Shown here: positions 54,132 through 61,153 of the stretch, piece after piece
Numbering within the stretch: position 1 is the stretch's first letter
Layout of the letters: every line of letters begins with the position of its first letter
Origin: Clostridium yunnanense
Lineage (GTDB): Bacteria; Bacillota; Clostridia; Clostridiales; Clostridiaceae
Length of the DNA: 64,000 nt
Direction: 5' to 3'
Assembly: GCF_016595795.1 (NCBI RefSeq)
Contig: NZ_JAENHN010000026.1
Coordinates: forward strand, 1-64,000
Program-made: the position numbers and the translations under genes
The notes under the pieces: model-generated
What the model saw: only the letters and a program-made list of their open reading frames with translations
What the model was told of the DNA's origin: nothing
Databases searched by the model: none

Positions 54132-55133
54132 ATGGAACTTATGAAGCAAATTTGGGATATGGCACAAAAAGATATAAAGAAAATTGTGCTACCTGAGGGA
54201 GATGAAGAGAGAACACTCGTAGCATCTCAAAGAATTAAAGAAAATGGATTAGCAGAGGTAACTTTAGTAGGATCTGAATCAGTTATTAGAAGTAAAGCCG
54301 CAGATTTAGGTGTTGATCTAACAGGAATAAATATCGCTGATCCAGAAACTTCAGATAAGCTTGAAGTTTATATTAATGAATTTTATGAGCTTAGAAAAAG
54401 TAAAGGTATGACAATTGAAAAAGCAGGGAAAATTGTAAGAGATCCATTATATTTTGGTACAATGATGGTGAAGGTTGGAGATGCAGATGGTATGGTTTCA
54501 GGTGCTGTGCATACTACTGGAGATCTATTAAGACCAGGTCTTCAAATAATCAAGACTGCACCAGGAGTTTCTGTTGTATCAAGTTTCTTCATTATGATGG
54601 TACCAGGTTCTAAATATGGTGAAGAAGGAATGCTTTTATTCTCAGACTGTGCTGTTAACCCAAGCCCAAGTTCAGAGCAACTTGCAGCTATTGCAATAGC
54701 AACAGCTGATACAGCAAAAAAATTATGTAAGATAGAGCCTAAGGTTGCTATGCTTTCATTCTCAACAATGGGATCAGCAGATCATGAGGTTGTAGATAAA
54801 GTTAGAGCTGCAACTGAAAAAGCAAAAGAATTAAGACCTGATCTATCAATAGATGGAGAAATGCAATTAGATGCAGCTATAGTTGAAAAAGTTGCGAGTC
54901 AAAAGGCACCTAATAGTGATGTAGCTGGTAAAGCTAATGTTCTTATATTCCCAGATCTTCAAGCTGGAAATATAGGCTATAAGCTTGTACAAAGATTTGC
55001 GAATGCAGAAGCAATTGGACCAATCTGTCAAGGTTTTGATAAGCCTATAAATGACTTATCTAGAGGTTGTAGTTCAGATGATATTGTTAATGTAGTAGCA
55101 CTTACTGCTGTTCAAGCACAATTAGATAAATAG
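54132..55133 (+). CDS. pta: Phosphate acetyltransferase
   Basis: A 333-residue enzyme converting acetyl-CoA and Pi to acetyl phosphate. It is the short class without N-terminal regulatory domains. IVLPEGDEERT, SGAVHTTGDLLRPGLQI, MLLFSDCAVNPSP and VLIFPDLQAGNIGYKLVQR are the family signatures. The ATG at 54132 is preferred (8 bases from AAGGAG) over the one two codons earlier. With ackA 30 bases downstream it generates ATP from acetyl-CoA, a main fermentative route. Confidence 0.96.
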   Translation: MELMKQIWDMAQKDIKKIVLPEGDEERTLVASQRIKENGLAEVTLVGSESVIRSKAADLGVDLTGINIADPETSDKLEVYINEFYELRKSKGMTIEKAGKIVRDPLYFGTMMVKVGDADGMVSGAVHTTGDLLRPGLQIIKTAPGVSVVSSFFIMMVPGSKYGEEGMLLFSDCAVNPSPSSEQLAAIAIATADTAKKLCKIEPKVAMLSFSTMGSADHEVVDKVRAATEKAKELRPDLSIDGEMQLDAAIVEKVASQKAPNSDVAGKANVLIFPDLQAGNIGYKLVQRFANAEAIGPICQGFDKPINDLSRGCSSDDIVNVVALTAVQAQLDK

Positions 55134-55163
55134 AACATTTTAATCATTTTAGGAGGAATAGAA

Positions 55164-56360
55164 ATGAACATATTAGTAATTAATTGTGGAAGTTCGTCTT
55201 TGAAGTATCAGTTAATTGATATGAGTAAGGAAGAAGTTTTAGCAAAAGGACTTGTTGAAAGAATAGGAATAGAAGGATCAATACTTACTCAAAAAGTAGA
55301 AGGCATGGACAAATACGTAATAGAACACAAGATGAATGACCACAAAGATGCAATAAAATTGGTTTTAGAAGCACTTGTAGACAAAGATAATGGTGTACTA
55401 AAGTCAATGGATGAAATATCTGCAGTAGGACATAGAGTTGTTCACGGTGGTGAAAAATATTCAAGTTCAGTTCTTATTGATGATGAGGTTATGAAGTATT
55501 TAGAAGAATGCATTAAACTTGCTCCACTTCATAATCCACCAAACCTAATAGGAATAGATGCTTGTAAAGCTCTAATGCCTAACACACCAATGGCAGTTGT
55601 TTTTGATACAGCTTTCCATCAAACAATGCCAGACAAGGCATTCTTATATGCTTTGCCATATGAATTATATAAAGAGCATAATATAAGAAAATACGGTTTC
55701 CATGGTACTTCTCATAAATATGTATCTGCTAAGGTTGCAGAAGTTATGGGTAAAGATTTATCAGAATTAAAGATGGTAACTTGTCATTTAGGAAATGGTT
55801 CAAGTTTAACTGCTATAAAGAATGGTAAATCAATTGACACATCTATGGGATTTACTCCATTAGAAGGTATTGCAATGGGGACTAGAACAGGAGATCTAGA
55901 TCCAGCTGTAGTAACTTTTATAATGGATGAACTTGGCTATACAGTTGAAGAAACTAACGAATTATTAAATAAAAAATCAGGAGTATTGGGTATATCAGGA
56001 GTAAGCAGTGATTTTAGAGACATTGAAATAGCTGCTGCAAATGGTAATGCTAGAGCTCAATTAGCTTTAGACATATTCCAATATAGAGTAAGAAAATACA
56101 TTGGCTCATATGCTGCTGCTATGGGTGGCCTTGATGTAGTTGTATTTACTGCTGGTGTAGGGGAAAATGATCCTTTAACAAGACAAAAGTCATGTGAAGG
56201 TTTAGAGTTCCTTGGAATAGAAATAGATACTGATAAAAACAACGTAAGAGGCAAAATAGCTGAAGTAAGTAAAGAAGGTTCAAAGGTTAAGGTGTTTGTA
56301 ATACCTACTGATGAAGAAATGATGATAGCTAAGGATACTTTGGAACTTGTTAGAAAATAA
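55164..56360 (+). CDS. ackA: Acetate kinase
   Basis: A 398-residue kinase making acetate and ATP from acetyl phosphate. [38 protein letters not shown], the His/Arg region [21 protein letters not shown] and [11 protein letters not shown]-type (here [12 protein letters not shown]) motifs are intact. AGGAGG lies 9 bases before ATG. Paired with pta. Confidence 0.97.
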   Translation: MNILVINCGSSSLKYQLIDMSKEEVLAKGLVERIGIEGSILTQKVEGMDKYVIEHKMNDHKDAIKLVLEALVDKDNGVLKSMDEISAVGHRVVHGGEKYSSSVLIDDEVMKYLEECIKLAPLHNPPNLIGIDACKALMPNTPMAVVFDTAFHQTMPDKAFLYALPYELYKEHNIRKYGFHGTSHKYVSAKVAEVMGKDLSELKMVTCHLGNGSSLTAIKNGKSIDTSMGFTPLEGIAMGTRTGDLDPAVVTFIMDELGYTVEETNELLNKKSGVLGISGVSSDFRDIEIAAANGNARAQLALDIFQYRVRKYIGSYAAAMGGLDVVVFTAGVGENDPLTRQKSCEGLEFLGIEIDTDKNNVRGKIAEVSKEGSKVKVFVIPTDEEMMIAKDTLELVRK

Positions 56361-56372
56361 AAAATAAATTTC

Positions 56373-56401
56373 TTGACTTTTAAAAGTCATGTTTATATAA
56401 T
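56373..56401 (+). promoter_or_regulatory. Promoter of yceD-rpmF with palindrome in the spacer
   Basis: TTGACT and TATAAT are separated by 17 bases. A 16-bp perfect palindrome TGACTTTTAAAAGTCA (56374-56389) overlaps the -35 and most of the spacer. The leader has a further hairpin, TAAGAATGGC-tgt-GCCATTCTTA (56438-56460), just before the Shine-Dalgarno. Confidence 0.75.
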
Positions 56402-56482
56402 AAATTGTGTTGTCAGTAAAGATTACTAATTCTGCTATAAGAATGGCTGTGCCATTCTTAGGCATGAAGTGGAGTTGTACAT

Positions 56483-56980
56483 ATGATACTACAATTTTCA
56501 GATTTAATTAGCAACAGAGAAAGAGTAAAGGCTTTAGACTTTACATTAGATCTAGGAACCTTTAATTATGAAGGTGAATCAATAAAAGCTGTTGAACCTG
56601 TAAAGGTGAAGGGTAAGTTCTCTTTCAATGAAGGGCTGTTAGAGTTAGATGTGGATGTTGAAACAGTTTTAGAACTTTCTTGTTCAAGATGCTTAGAAAT
56701 CTTCTCATATCCAATACACATTAGTGTTAATGAGAGATTTACAAATAATTTATCAGATGAAGATGATGATATTATCTTCGTTGATAGTGATACAATAGAT
56801 ATCACAGAAATAATTGTTAACAATATTATATCAGCCTTGCCTATAAAAAGACTTTGCGATGAAAATTGTGAAGGTCTGTGTCAGCAATGTGGAACAAACC
56901 TAAACAAAAAGCAATGTAGCTGTGACAACACTGATATTGACATTAGATTGGCTAAATTGAATGATTTGTTTAGCAAATAA
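56483..56980 (+). CDS. yceD: YceD/DUF177 family protein
   Basis: A 165-residue protein of the YceD family, linked to 23S rRNA accumulation in plants and bacteria and almost always encoded before rpmF. Residues about 65-80 show LELSCSRCLEIFSYPI, and the C-terminal cysteine cluster CDENCEGLCQQCGTNLN then CSC probably binds zinc. GTGGAG lies 9 bases before ATG. The stop is 12 bases before rpmF. Confidence 0.92.
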   Translation: MILQFSDLISNRERVKALDFTLDLGTFNYEGESIKAVEPVKVKGKFSFNEGLLELDVDVETVLELSCSRCLEIFSYPIHISVNERFTNNLSDEDDDIIFVDSDTIDITEIIVNNIISALPIKRLCDENCEGLCQQCGTNLNKKQCSCDNTDIDIRLAKLNDLFSK

Positions 56981-56992
56981 GGAGGTGTAATT

Positions 56993-57175
56993 ATGGGAAA
57001 TCCTGCTAGAAAAACATACAGAGCAAAGAGAGATTCAAGAAGAGCTCAAACTTTTAAGTTAAGCATACCTGGTATTGTAGAATGTCCACAATGCCATGAA
57101 ATGAAATTAGCTCACAGAGTTTGTAAAAGCTGTGGACATTACAAGGGTAAAGAAGTAGTTGCTTCAGAACAATAA
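56993..57175 (+). CDS. rpmF: 50S ribosomal protein L32
   Basis: A 60-residue L32 with [16 protein letters not shown] at the N-terminus. It is the zinc-binding form, with CPQC and CKSC pairs. AGGAGGTG lies 6-7 bases before ATG. It is transcribed with yceD and ends in a perfect palindromic terminator. Confidence 0.96.
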   Translation: MGNPARKTYRAKRDSRRAQTFKLSIPGIVECPQCHEMKLAHRVCKSCGHYKGKEVVASEQ

Positions 57176-57203
57176 AGAAAGTCAATTGACTTTCTTTTCT
57201 TTA
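57174..57203. terminator. Terminator after rpmF
   Basis: AAAGAAAGTCAA and TTGACTTTCTTT form a perfect 24-base palindrome that includes the end of the stop codon, followed by TCTTT. Confidence 0.7.
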
Positions 57204-57311
57204 TATGCAATAAAATATTTAACAAAAGTTTTTAAACCATATAAAGCTTATTTTTTGTTAAAGTCATTTTGCTGAGTTTCATCATGCATCAGTTATTTGA
57301 TTTTAATATAT

Positions 57312-57410
57312 ATGGTTCCTAATTCAACTATTAAGTTATGCATGCTGCGAAAATCATCAGGAGCCACGATTTTCAGACACGCATAACTTGAATTTTCGTA
57401 ATGGAACCCT
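57312..57410. repeat. Palindromic repeat family 2, copy 3 (inverted)
   Basis: GGTTCC and GGAACC ends with AGTTATGC/GCATAACT inner arms and a CGAAAATCATC/GATTTTC centre. Relative to copies 1 and 2 it is in the reverse orientation (GGTTCCTAATTCAACTATTA is the complement of their right end). Confidence 0.75.
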
Positions 57411-57416
57411 ATAAAG

Positions 57417-57509
57417 ATGTATCACTTACAGTTGAAATTTATTTTGAAAACCTCTCTGGTTCTAAGGTGGGAATTTGAAAATATAAATTTTATTACGAAG
57501 TGGTACATC
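57417..57509. repeat. Palindromic repeat family 1, copy C
   Basis: GATGTATCACTT and GAAGTGGTACATC ends, AATTTATTTTGAAAA and TTTGAAAATATAAATTT interiors and a CCTCTCTGGTTCTAAGGTGGG centre. It begins 6 bases after the family-2 copy. Confidence 0.8.
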
Positions 57510-57667
57510 CATATTATCCTAATGTTGTAAGTGAGATTGAAGTATAAGATTATTATTAATAATGCATGTTAGAATTATAAGATTATATATCTTAATTCTG
57601 CATCAAATGTGTAAATAATAAAATATTAGATTCTAAGTTGAATGATAGGTTACAAAGGGGTGATAAA

Positions 57668-58675
57668 ATGAGAATAGCTATTGATGGTATGGGTGGAGAC
57701 AATTCTCCTTCTGCGATAGTAGAAGGGTGTATAGAGGCTTTAAAAGAGTTTAAAGATATCGAAATTGTAATTACTGGTCCTGAAGAAAAACTAAAAAGTG
57801 AGTTAAGTAAATACCAATATGACAATTTAAAAGTAAAAATCATAAATGCTACTGAAGTAATTGGTACTAATGAACATCCAGTTATGGCTTTAAGAAAGAA
57901 AAAAGATTCTAGTTTGAATAAAGCTTTAAAACTTGTAAAAGATAAAGAGTGTGATGCAGTAATTTCAGCTGGAAGTACTGGAGCGTTCCTTGCAGGTTGT
58001 ACTTTAGTTATAGGTAGAATTAAAGGTATTGAAAGACCTGCGTTATCACCTATTATGCCAGGAATGAATGGGCCTTTTGTGGTTGTTGATGCTGGAGCAA
58101 ATGTTGACTGTAAACCACAATATTTAAAACAGTTTGCAATTATGGGTAAAGTATATTATGAGAACGTAATTAAGGTATCTAATCCTACAGTTGCATTAGT
58201 TAATATTGGTGCAGAAGAAGAGAAAGGTAACGAACTTACTAAGGAGACTTATTCTCTTTTAAAGGATTCTAATCTTAATTTTGTAGGGAATATAGAGCCT
58301 AGAGATATCTCAAATGGAGATGTAAATGTTGTTGTGTGTGACGGATTTGTAGGGAATACAGTTCTTAAAATGTATGAGGGGGTTGCTTCAAATCTTCTTG
58401 GAACTATAAAATCCGAAATTACATCATCAATAATTACTAAAATTGGTGCGTTATTTATTCTCCCTGTAATAAAATCATTGAAAAATAAATTTGATTACAA
58501 GGAATATGGAGGAGCTCCATTTTTAGGTGTTGATGGAATATGCATTAAAGCTCATGGAAGCTCAGATGCAAGGGCTTTTAAGAACGCTATAAAGCAAGCA
58601 AGGATGTTTTATGTTAATGATACTCTTGCAAAGCTTAAAGCTGAACTTGAAGTTAATACTAATGATAAAAACTAA
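57668..58675 (+). CDS. plsX: Phosphate acyltransferase PlsX
   Basis: A 335-residue enzyme that makes acyl phosphate from acyl-ACP for phospholipid synthesis with Pls[57 protein letters not shown] in parts and [18 protein letters not shown] are diagnostic. The ATG at 57668 follows GGGGTGAT; the frame is open 10 codons further. No fapR gene precedes it, unlike in Bacillus. It precedes acpP by 111 bases. Confidence 0.95.
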   Translation: MRIAIDGMGGDNSPSAIVEGCIEALKEFKDIEIVITGPEEKLKSELSKYQYDNLKVKIINATEVIGTNEHPVMALRKKKDSSLNKALKLVKDKECDAVISAGSTGAFLAGCTLVIGRIKGIERPALSPIMPGMNGPFVVVDAGANVDCKPQYLKQFAIMGKVYYENVIKVSNPTVALVNIGAEEEKGNELTKETYSLLKDSNLNFVGNIEPRDISNGDVNVVVCDGFVGNTVLKMYEGVASNLLGTIKSEITSSIITKIGALFILPVIKSLKNKFDYKEYGGAPFLGVDGICIKAHGSSDARAFKNAIKQARMFYVNDTLAKLKAELEVNTNDKN

Positions 58676-58737
58676 TATTATTTTTAATATAAAATAATAT
58701 TTTATTATAAATATGCTTAGAGATATATTGACGATGT

Positions 58738-58766
58738 CGATTATATATAATATTATCTAAGTAGAT
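58738..58766 (+). promoter_or_regulatory. Promoter of acpP
   Basis: TTGACG and TATTAT are separated by 17 bases, ending 22 bases before the GGAGG-backed ATG. Confidence 0.6.
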
Positions 58767-58786
58767 TAATTTTGGAGGTGCATTAA

Positions 58787-59017
58787 ATGTTTGAAAGAAT
58801 AAAAGGAATAATTGCTGATAAGCTTAGTGTGAATGAGGGTGATATTACACTTGAGGCATCATTTATAGAAGATTTAGGTGCAGATTCACTAGATATAGTT
58901 GAGCTTATTATGGCTTTAGAAGATGAACTTGAAATGGAAATCCCTGATGATGTAGCAGAAGGCTTTGTTACAGTAGGCGATGTAGTAGAGTATCTTAAAG
59001 AACATAGTGAAGAATAA
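58787..59017 (+). CDS. acpP: Acyl carrier protein
   Basis: A 76-residue ACP that carries fatty acyl chains on 4'-phosphopantetheine. The attachment serine is in [30 protein letters not shown] lies 8 bases before ATG. It is encoded between plsX and rnc, the usual fab-region remnant, with its own promoter and terminator. Confidence 0.97.
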   Translation: MFERIKGIIADKLSVNEGDITLEASFIEDLGADSLDIVELIMALEDELEMEIPDDVAEGFVTVGDVVEYLKEHSEE

Positions 59018-59020
59018 TAT

Positions 59021-59048
59021 ATCCCGCCTAAAGCGGGATTTTATATTT
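59021..59048 (+). terminator. Terminator after acpP
   Basis: ATCCCGC-ctaaa-GCGGGAT is a GC-rich 7-bp stem followed by TTTTATATTTT. Confidence 0.85.
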
Positions 59049-59160
59049 TAAATTAAGTTTATTCTTGAATGTGTTAATATGTCATAAGTAATAAATTTAA
59101 ATTAGGCCGTAAAGGATTAACATACTGAAGAATAAACCTTAAGGAGTTGAAATTTTTTAA

Positions 59161-59859
59161 ATGTACGAGTTTAATATTGAAAAGATTGAAAGCAAACTAA
59201 ATATTTATTTTGAAAATAAACATTTGCTTGAAACTGCATTAACTCATAGCTCATATGCAAATCAGTATAAAGGTGTTGAATATAACGAAAGACTTGAGTT
59301 TTTAGGTGACTCAGTGCTTCAAATTTGCATATCTGAATACTTGTTCAATTATTGTAAGGATAAATCCGAAGGTGAACTTACAAAAATGAGAGCTTTAATA
59401 GTATGCGAAAATTCTCTTTATGAGGTTGCAAGGATTCTTGAACTTGGTGATCTTATAAGAATGAGTAAAGGTGAAGAACTAACAGGAGGAAGAGAAAGAA
59501 TATCTATTCAGGCGGACTGTTTAGAGGCTTTATTGGCTGCTATATATTTGGATAAAGGATTAGAGTATGCTAGGGATTTTATAATAACAAACTTCAAACA
59601 TGTGATCGCAGATGCAATTAATGATAAAATCGTTCTTGATTTTAAAACAAAACTTCAAGAAAAATTGCAAGAGAATGGTGAGGTTAATATAAATTACGAA
59701 CTAGTTAAATACGAAGGACCTCCGCATAGAAGAAAATTTTATACTAAAGTCGTGATCGGTGATAGGATTATTGGTGAAGGAGAAGGCTTTAGTAAAAAAG
59801 AAGCTGAGCAACAGTCTGCTAAAAAGGCTCTGAATTTTTTGGAGGGCAGCTATGAGTAA
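59161..59859 (+). CDS. rnc: Ribonuclease III
   Basis: A 232-residue double-strand-specific endoribonuclease for rRNA maturation. The catalytic signature is NERLEFLGDSVLQI, with the second acidic site in QADCLEALLAAIYLDKG, and the C-terminal dsRNA-binding domain (about 158-228) contains KEAEQQSAKKAL. The ATG is 14 bases from AAGGAG, longer than usual; no better in-frame start is seen. The last 8 bases overlap the next gene. Confidence 0.95.
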   Translation: MYEFNIEKIESKLNIYFENKHLLETALTHSSYANQYKGVEYNERLEFLGDSVLQICISEYLFNYCKDKSEGELTKMRALIVCENSLYEVARILELGDLIRMSKGEELTGGRERISIQADCLEALLAAIYLDKGLEYARDFIITNFKHVIADAINDKIVLDFKTKLQEKLQENGEVNINYELVKYEGPPHRRKFYTKVVIGDRIIGEGEGFSKKEAEQQSAKKALNFLEGSYE

Positions 59860-60889
59860 AAGTTATTATATAATTCCAATCTTCGTACCTCATCTAGGAT
59901 GCCCGCATAACTGTGTATTTTGTAATCAAAACAAGATATCTGGTGAAGAAGGAATTGTAGATAGTCAGTATGTAGAGAATACAGTAGAAGAGTATTTAAG
60001 AACTATAGATATCGATAATTCAACAGTTGAAATTTCATTTTTTGGTGGTACTTTTACTGCAATACCTATTCAGAAGCAAAAAGAACTTTTAGAAGTTGCG
60101 TACAAATACAAGAAGTCTAAAAAAATAAATTATATAAGATTATCAACAAGGCCAGATTATATAGATAATGATATTTTAAATCACTTAAAAGAATATGATG
60201 TTGATATAATAGAGCTTGGGGTTCAATCTCTTGATAAGGAAGTTCTAAGAAAATCTGCAAGAGGACATTCAAAGGAAGATGTTGAGAAGGCATCGTTGCT
60301 TATAAAAGAATATGGTTTTACGTTAGGGCATCAAATTATGCTTGGACTTCCTGGTGATACTTTTGAAAAAGATTTAGATACTGCCAAGAAATCTATTGAA
60401 ATGAAACCAGATATTTGTAGAATATATCCTGCCTTAGTTATTAAAGATACTCCTATGGAAGAAATGCTTAGAAGAGAAGAGTATAGACCTTACACTTTAA
60501 GCGAAGCTGTAACAATAGCAAAAAAGATATATAAGCTTTATATAGAAAATCATATCAATGTTATTAGAGTTGGGTTACAACCTACAGAGAACATTAATAC
60601 AGGTGGAGACATAATTGATGGGCCATTTCATCCGTCATTTAGAGAACTCGTAGAAAGCAGTATCTTAAATGAGCATATTTACAACTTACTTAAAGGAAAT
60701 AAAAATGATGTAACCATTAGAATAAATAATAGATATATTTCTAGACTTTATGCTAACAAAAAAGAGTTTTTTAATGAATTAAAGAGTAAGTTAGGTAACG
60801 TAAAGATAAATGTATGTATTGACGATTCAGTAAAGATAGGAGAAATCCTAGTTGATTCAAATAACGAAACCAAAATAGTTTCAATATAG
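59852..60889 (+). CDS. Elp3-like radical SAM protein
   Basis: A 345-residue radical SAM protein. The cluster cysteines are C17, C21 and C24 (GCPHNCVFCNQNK), and FFGGTFTAIP, LSTRPDYID, ELGVQSLDKEVL and GHQIMLGLPGDT match the Elp3/HemN-like subclass. There is no C-terminal acetyltransferase domain, so it is not full Elp3. In clostridia it is commonly found between rnc and smc, as here. Its start lies within rnc (8-base overlap), with GGAGG in the rnc coding end. Substrate unknown. Confidence 0.88.
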   Translation: MSKSYYIIPIFVPHLGCPHNCVFCNQNKISGEEGIVDSQYVENTVEEYLRTIDIDNSTVEISFFGGTFTAIPIQKQKELLEVAYKYKKSKKINYIRLSTRPDYIDNDILNHLKEYDVDIIELGVQSLDKEVLRKSARGHSKEDVEKASLLIKEYGFTLGHQIMLGLPGDTFEKDLDTAKKSIEMKPDICRIYPALVIKDTPMEEMLRREEYRPYTLSEAVTIAKKIYKLYIENHINVIRVGLQPTENINTGGDIIDGPFHPSFRELVESSILNEHIYNLLKGNKNDVTIRINNRYISRLYANKKEFFNELKSKLGNVKINVCIDDSVKIGEILVDSNNETKIVSI

Positions 60890-60952
60890 ATAAAATAGGT
60901 AGCGAAGATATGGTTATAAATGAATTTATATTACTTTGATATATAGAGAATT

Positions 60953-60983
60953 ACCTTAGAGCAAACTCTAGGGTTTTCTTTTC
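60953..60983 (+). terminator. Terminator after the radical SAM gene
   Basis: ACCTTAGAG-caaa-CTCTAGGGT (9 bp, one G-T pair) is followed by TTTCTTTTC. Confidence 0.75.
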
Positions 60984-61043
60984 GTTACCATTGATATTTT
61001 ACTTTATTTACTATAAACTTAAATAGAATAAGGAGTGAGCAGT

Positions 61044-61142
61044 GTGAAGAAAAAAACAAGAAAAATAATAACTAATATAGTAATGGCAATAATTATTACA
61101 TCATTTCTAATAGGATTATTTTATCAATTTGTAGGAAGATAA
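61044..61142 (+). CDS. Putative 32-residue single-helix membrane peptide before smc
   Basis: A short frame with a good AAGGAGTGAGCA site ahead of its GTG start. The peptide begins with a basic head (MKKKTRKIITN), continues as one membrane helix (IVMAIIITSFLIGLF) and ends YQFVGR. The stop codon merges into the AAGGAG site of smc 11 bases before the smc ATG, so translation may be coupled. I do not recognise it; it is short enough that chance cannot be excluded, but site, composition and spacing all fit a real gene. Confidence 0.55.
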   Translation: MKKKTRKIITNIVMAIIITSFLIGLFYQFVGR

Positions 61143-61153
61143 GGAGTGGACAT

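Noticed and set aside
7786-57509. Repeats considered as a CRISPR array
   Set aside because: The copies are dispersed by kilobases, differ in length and orientation, and have no regular spacers or cas genes nearby.
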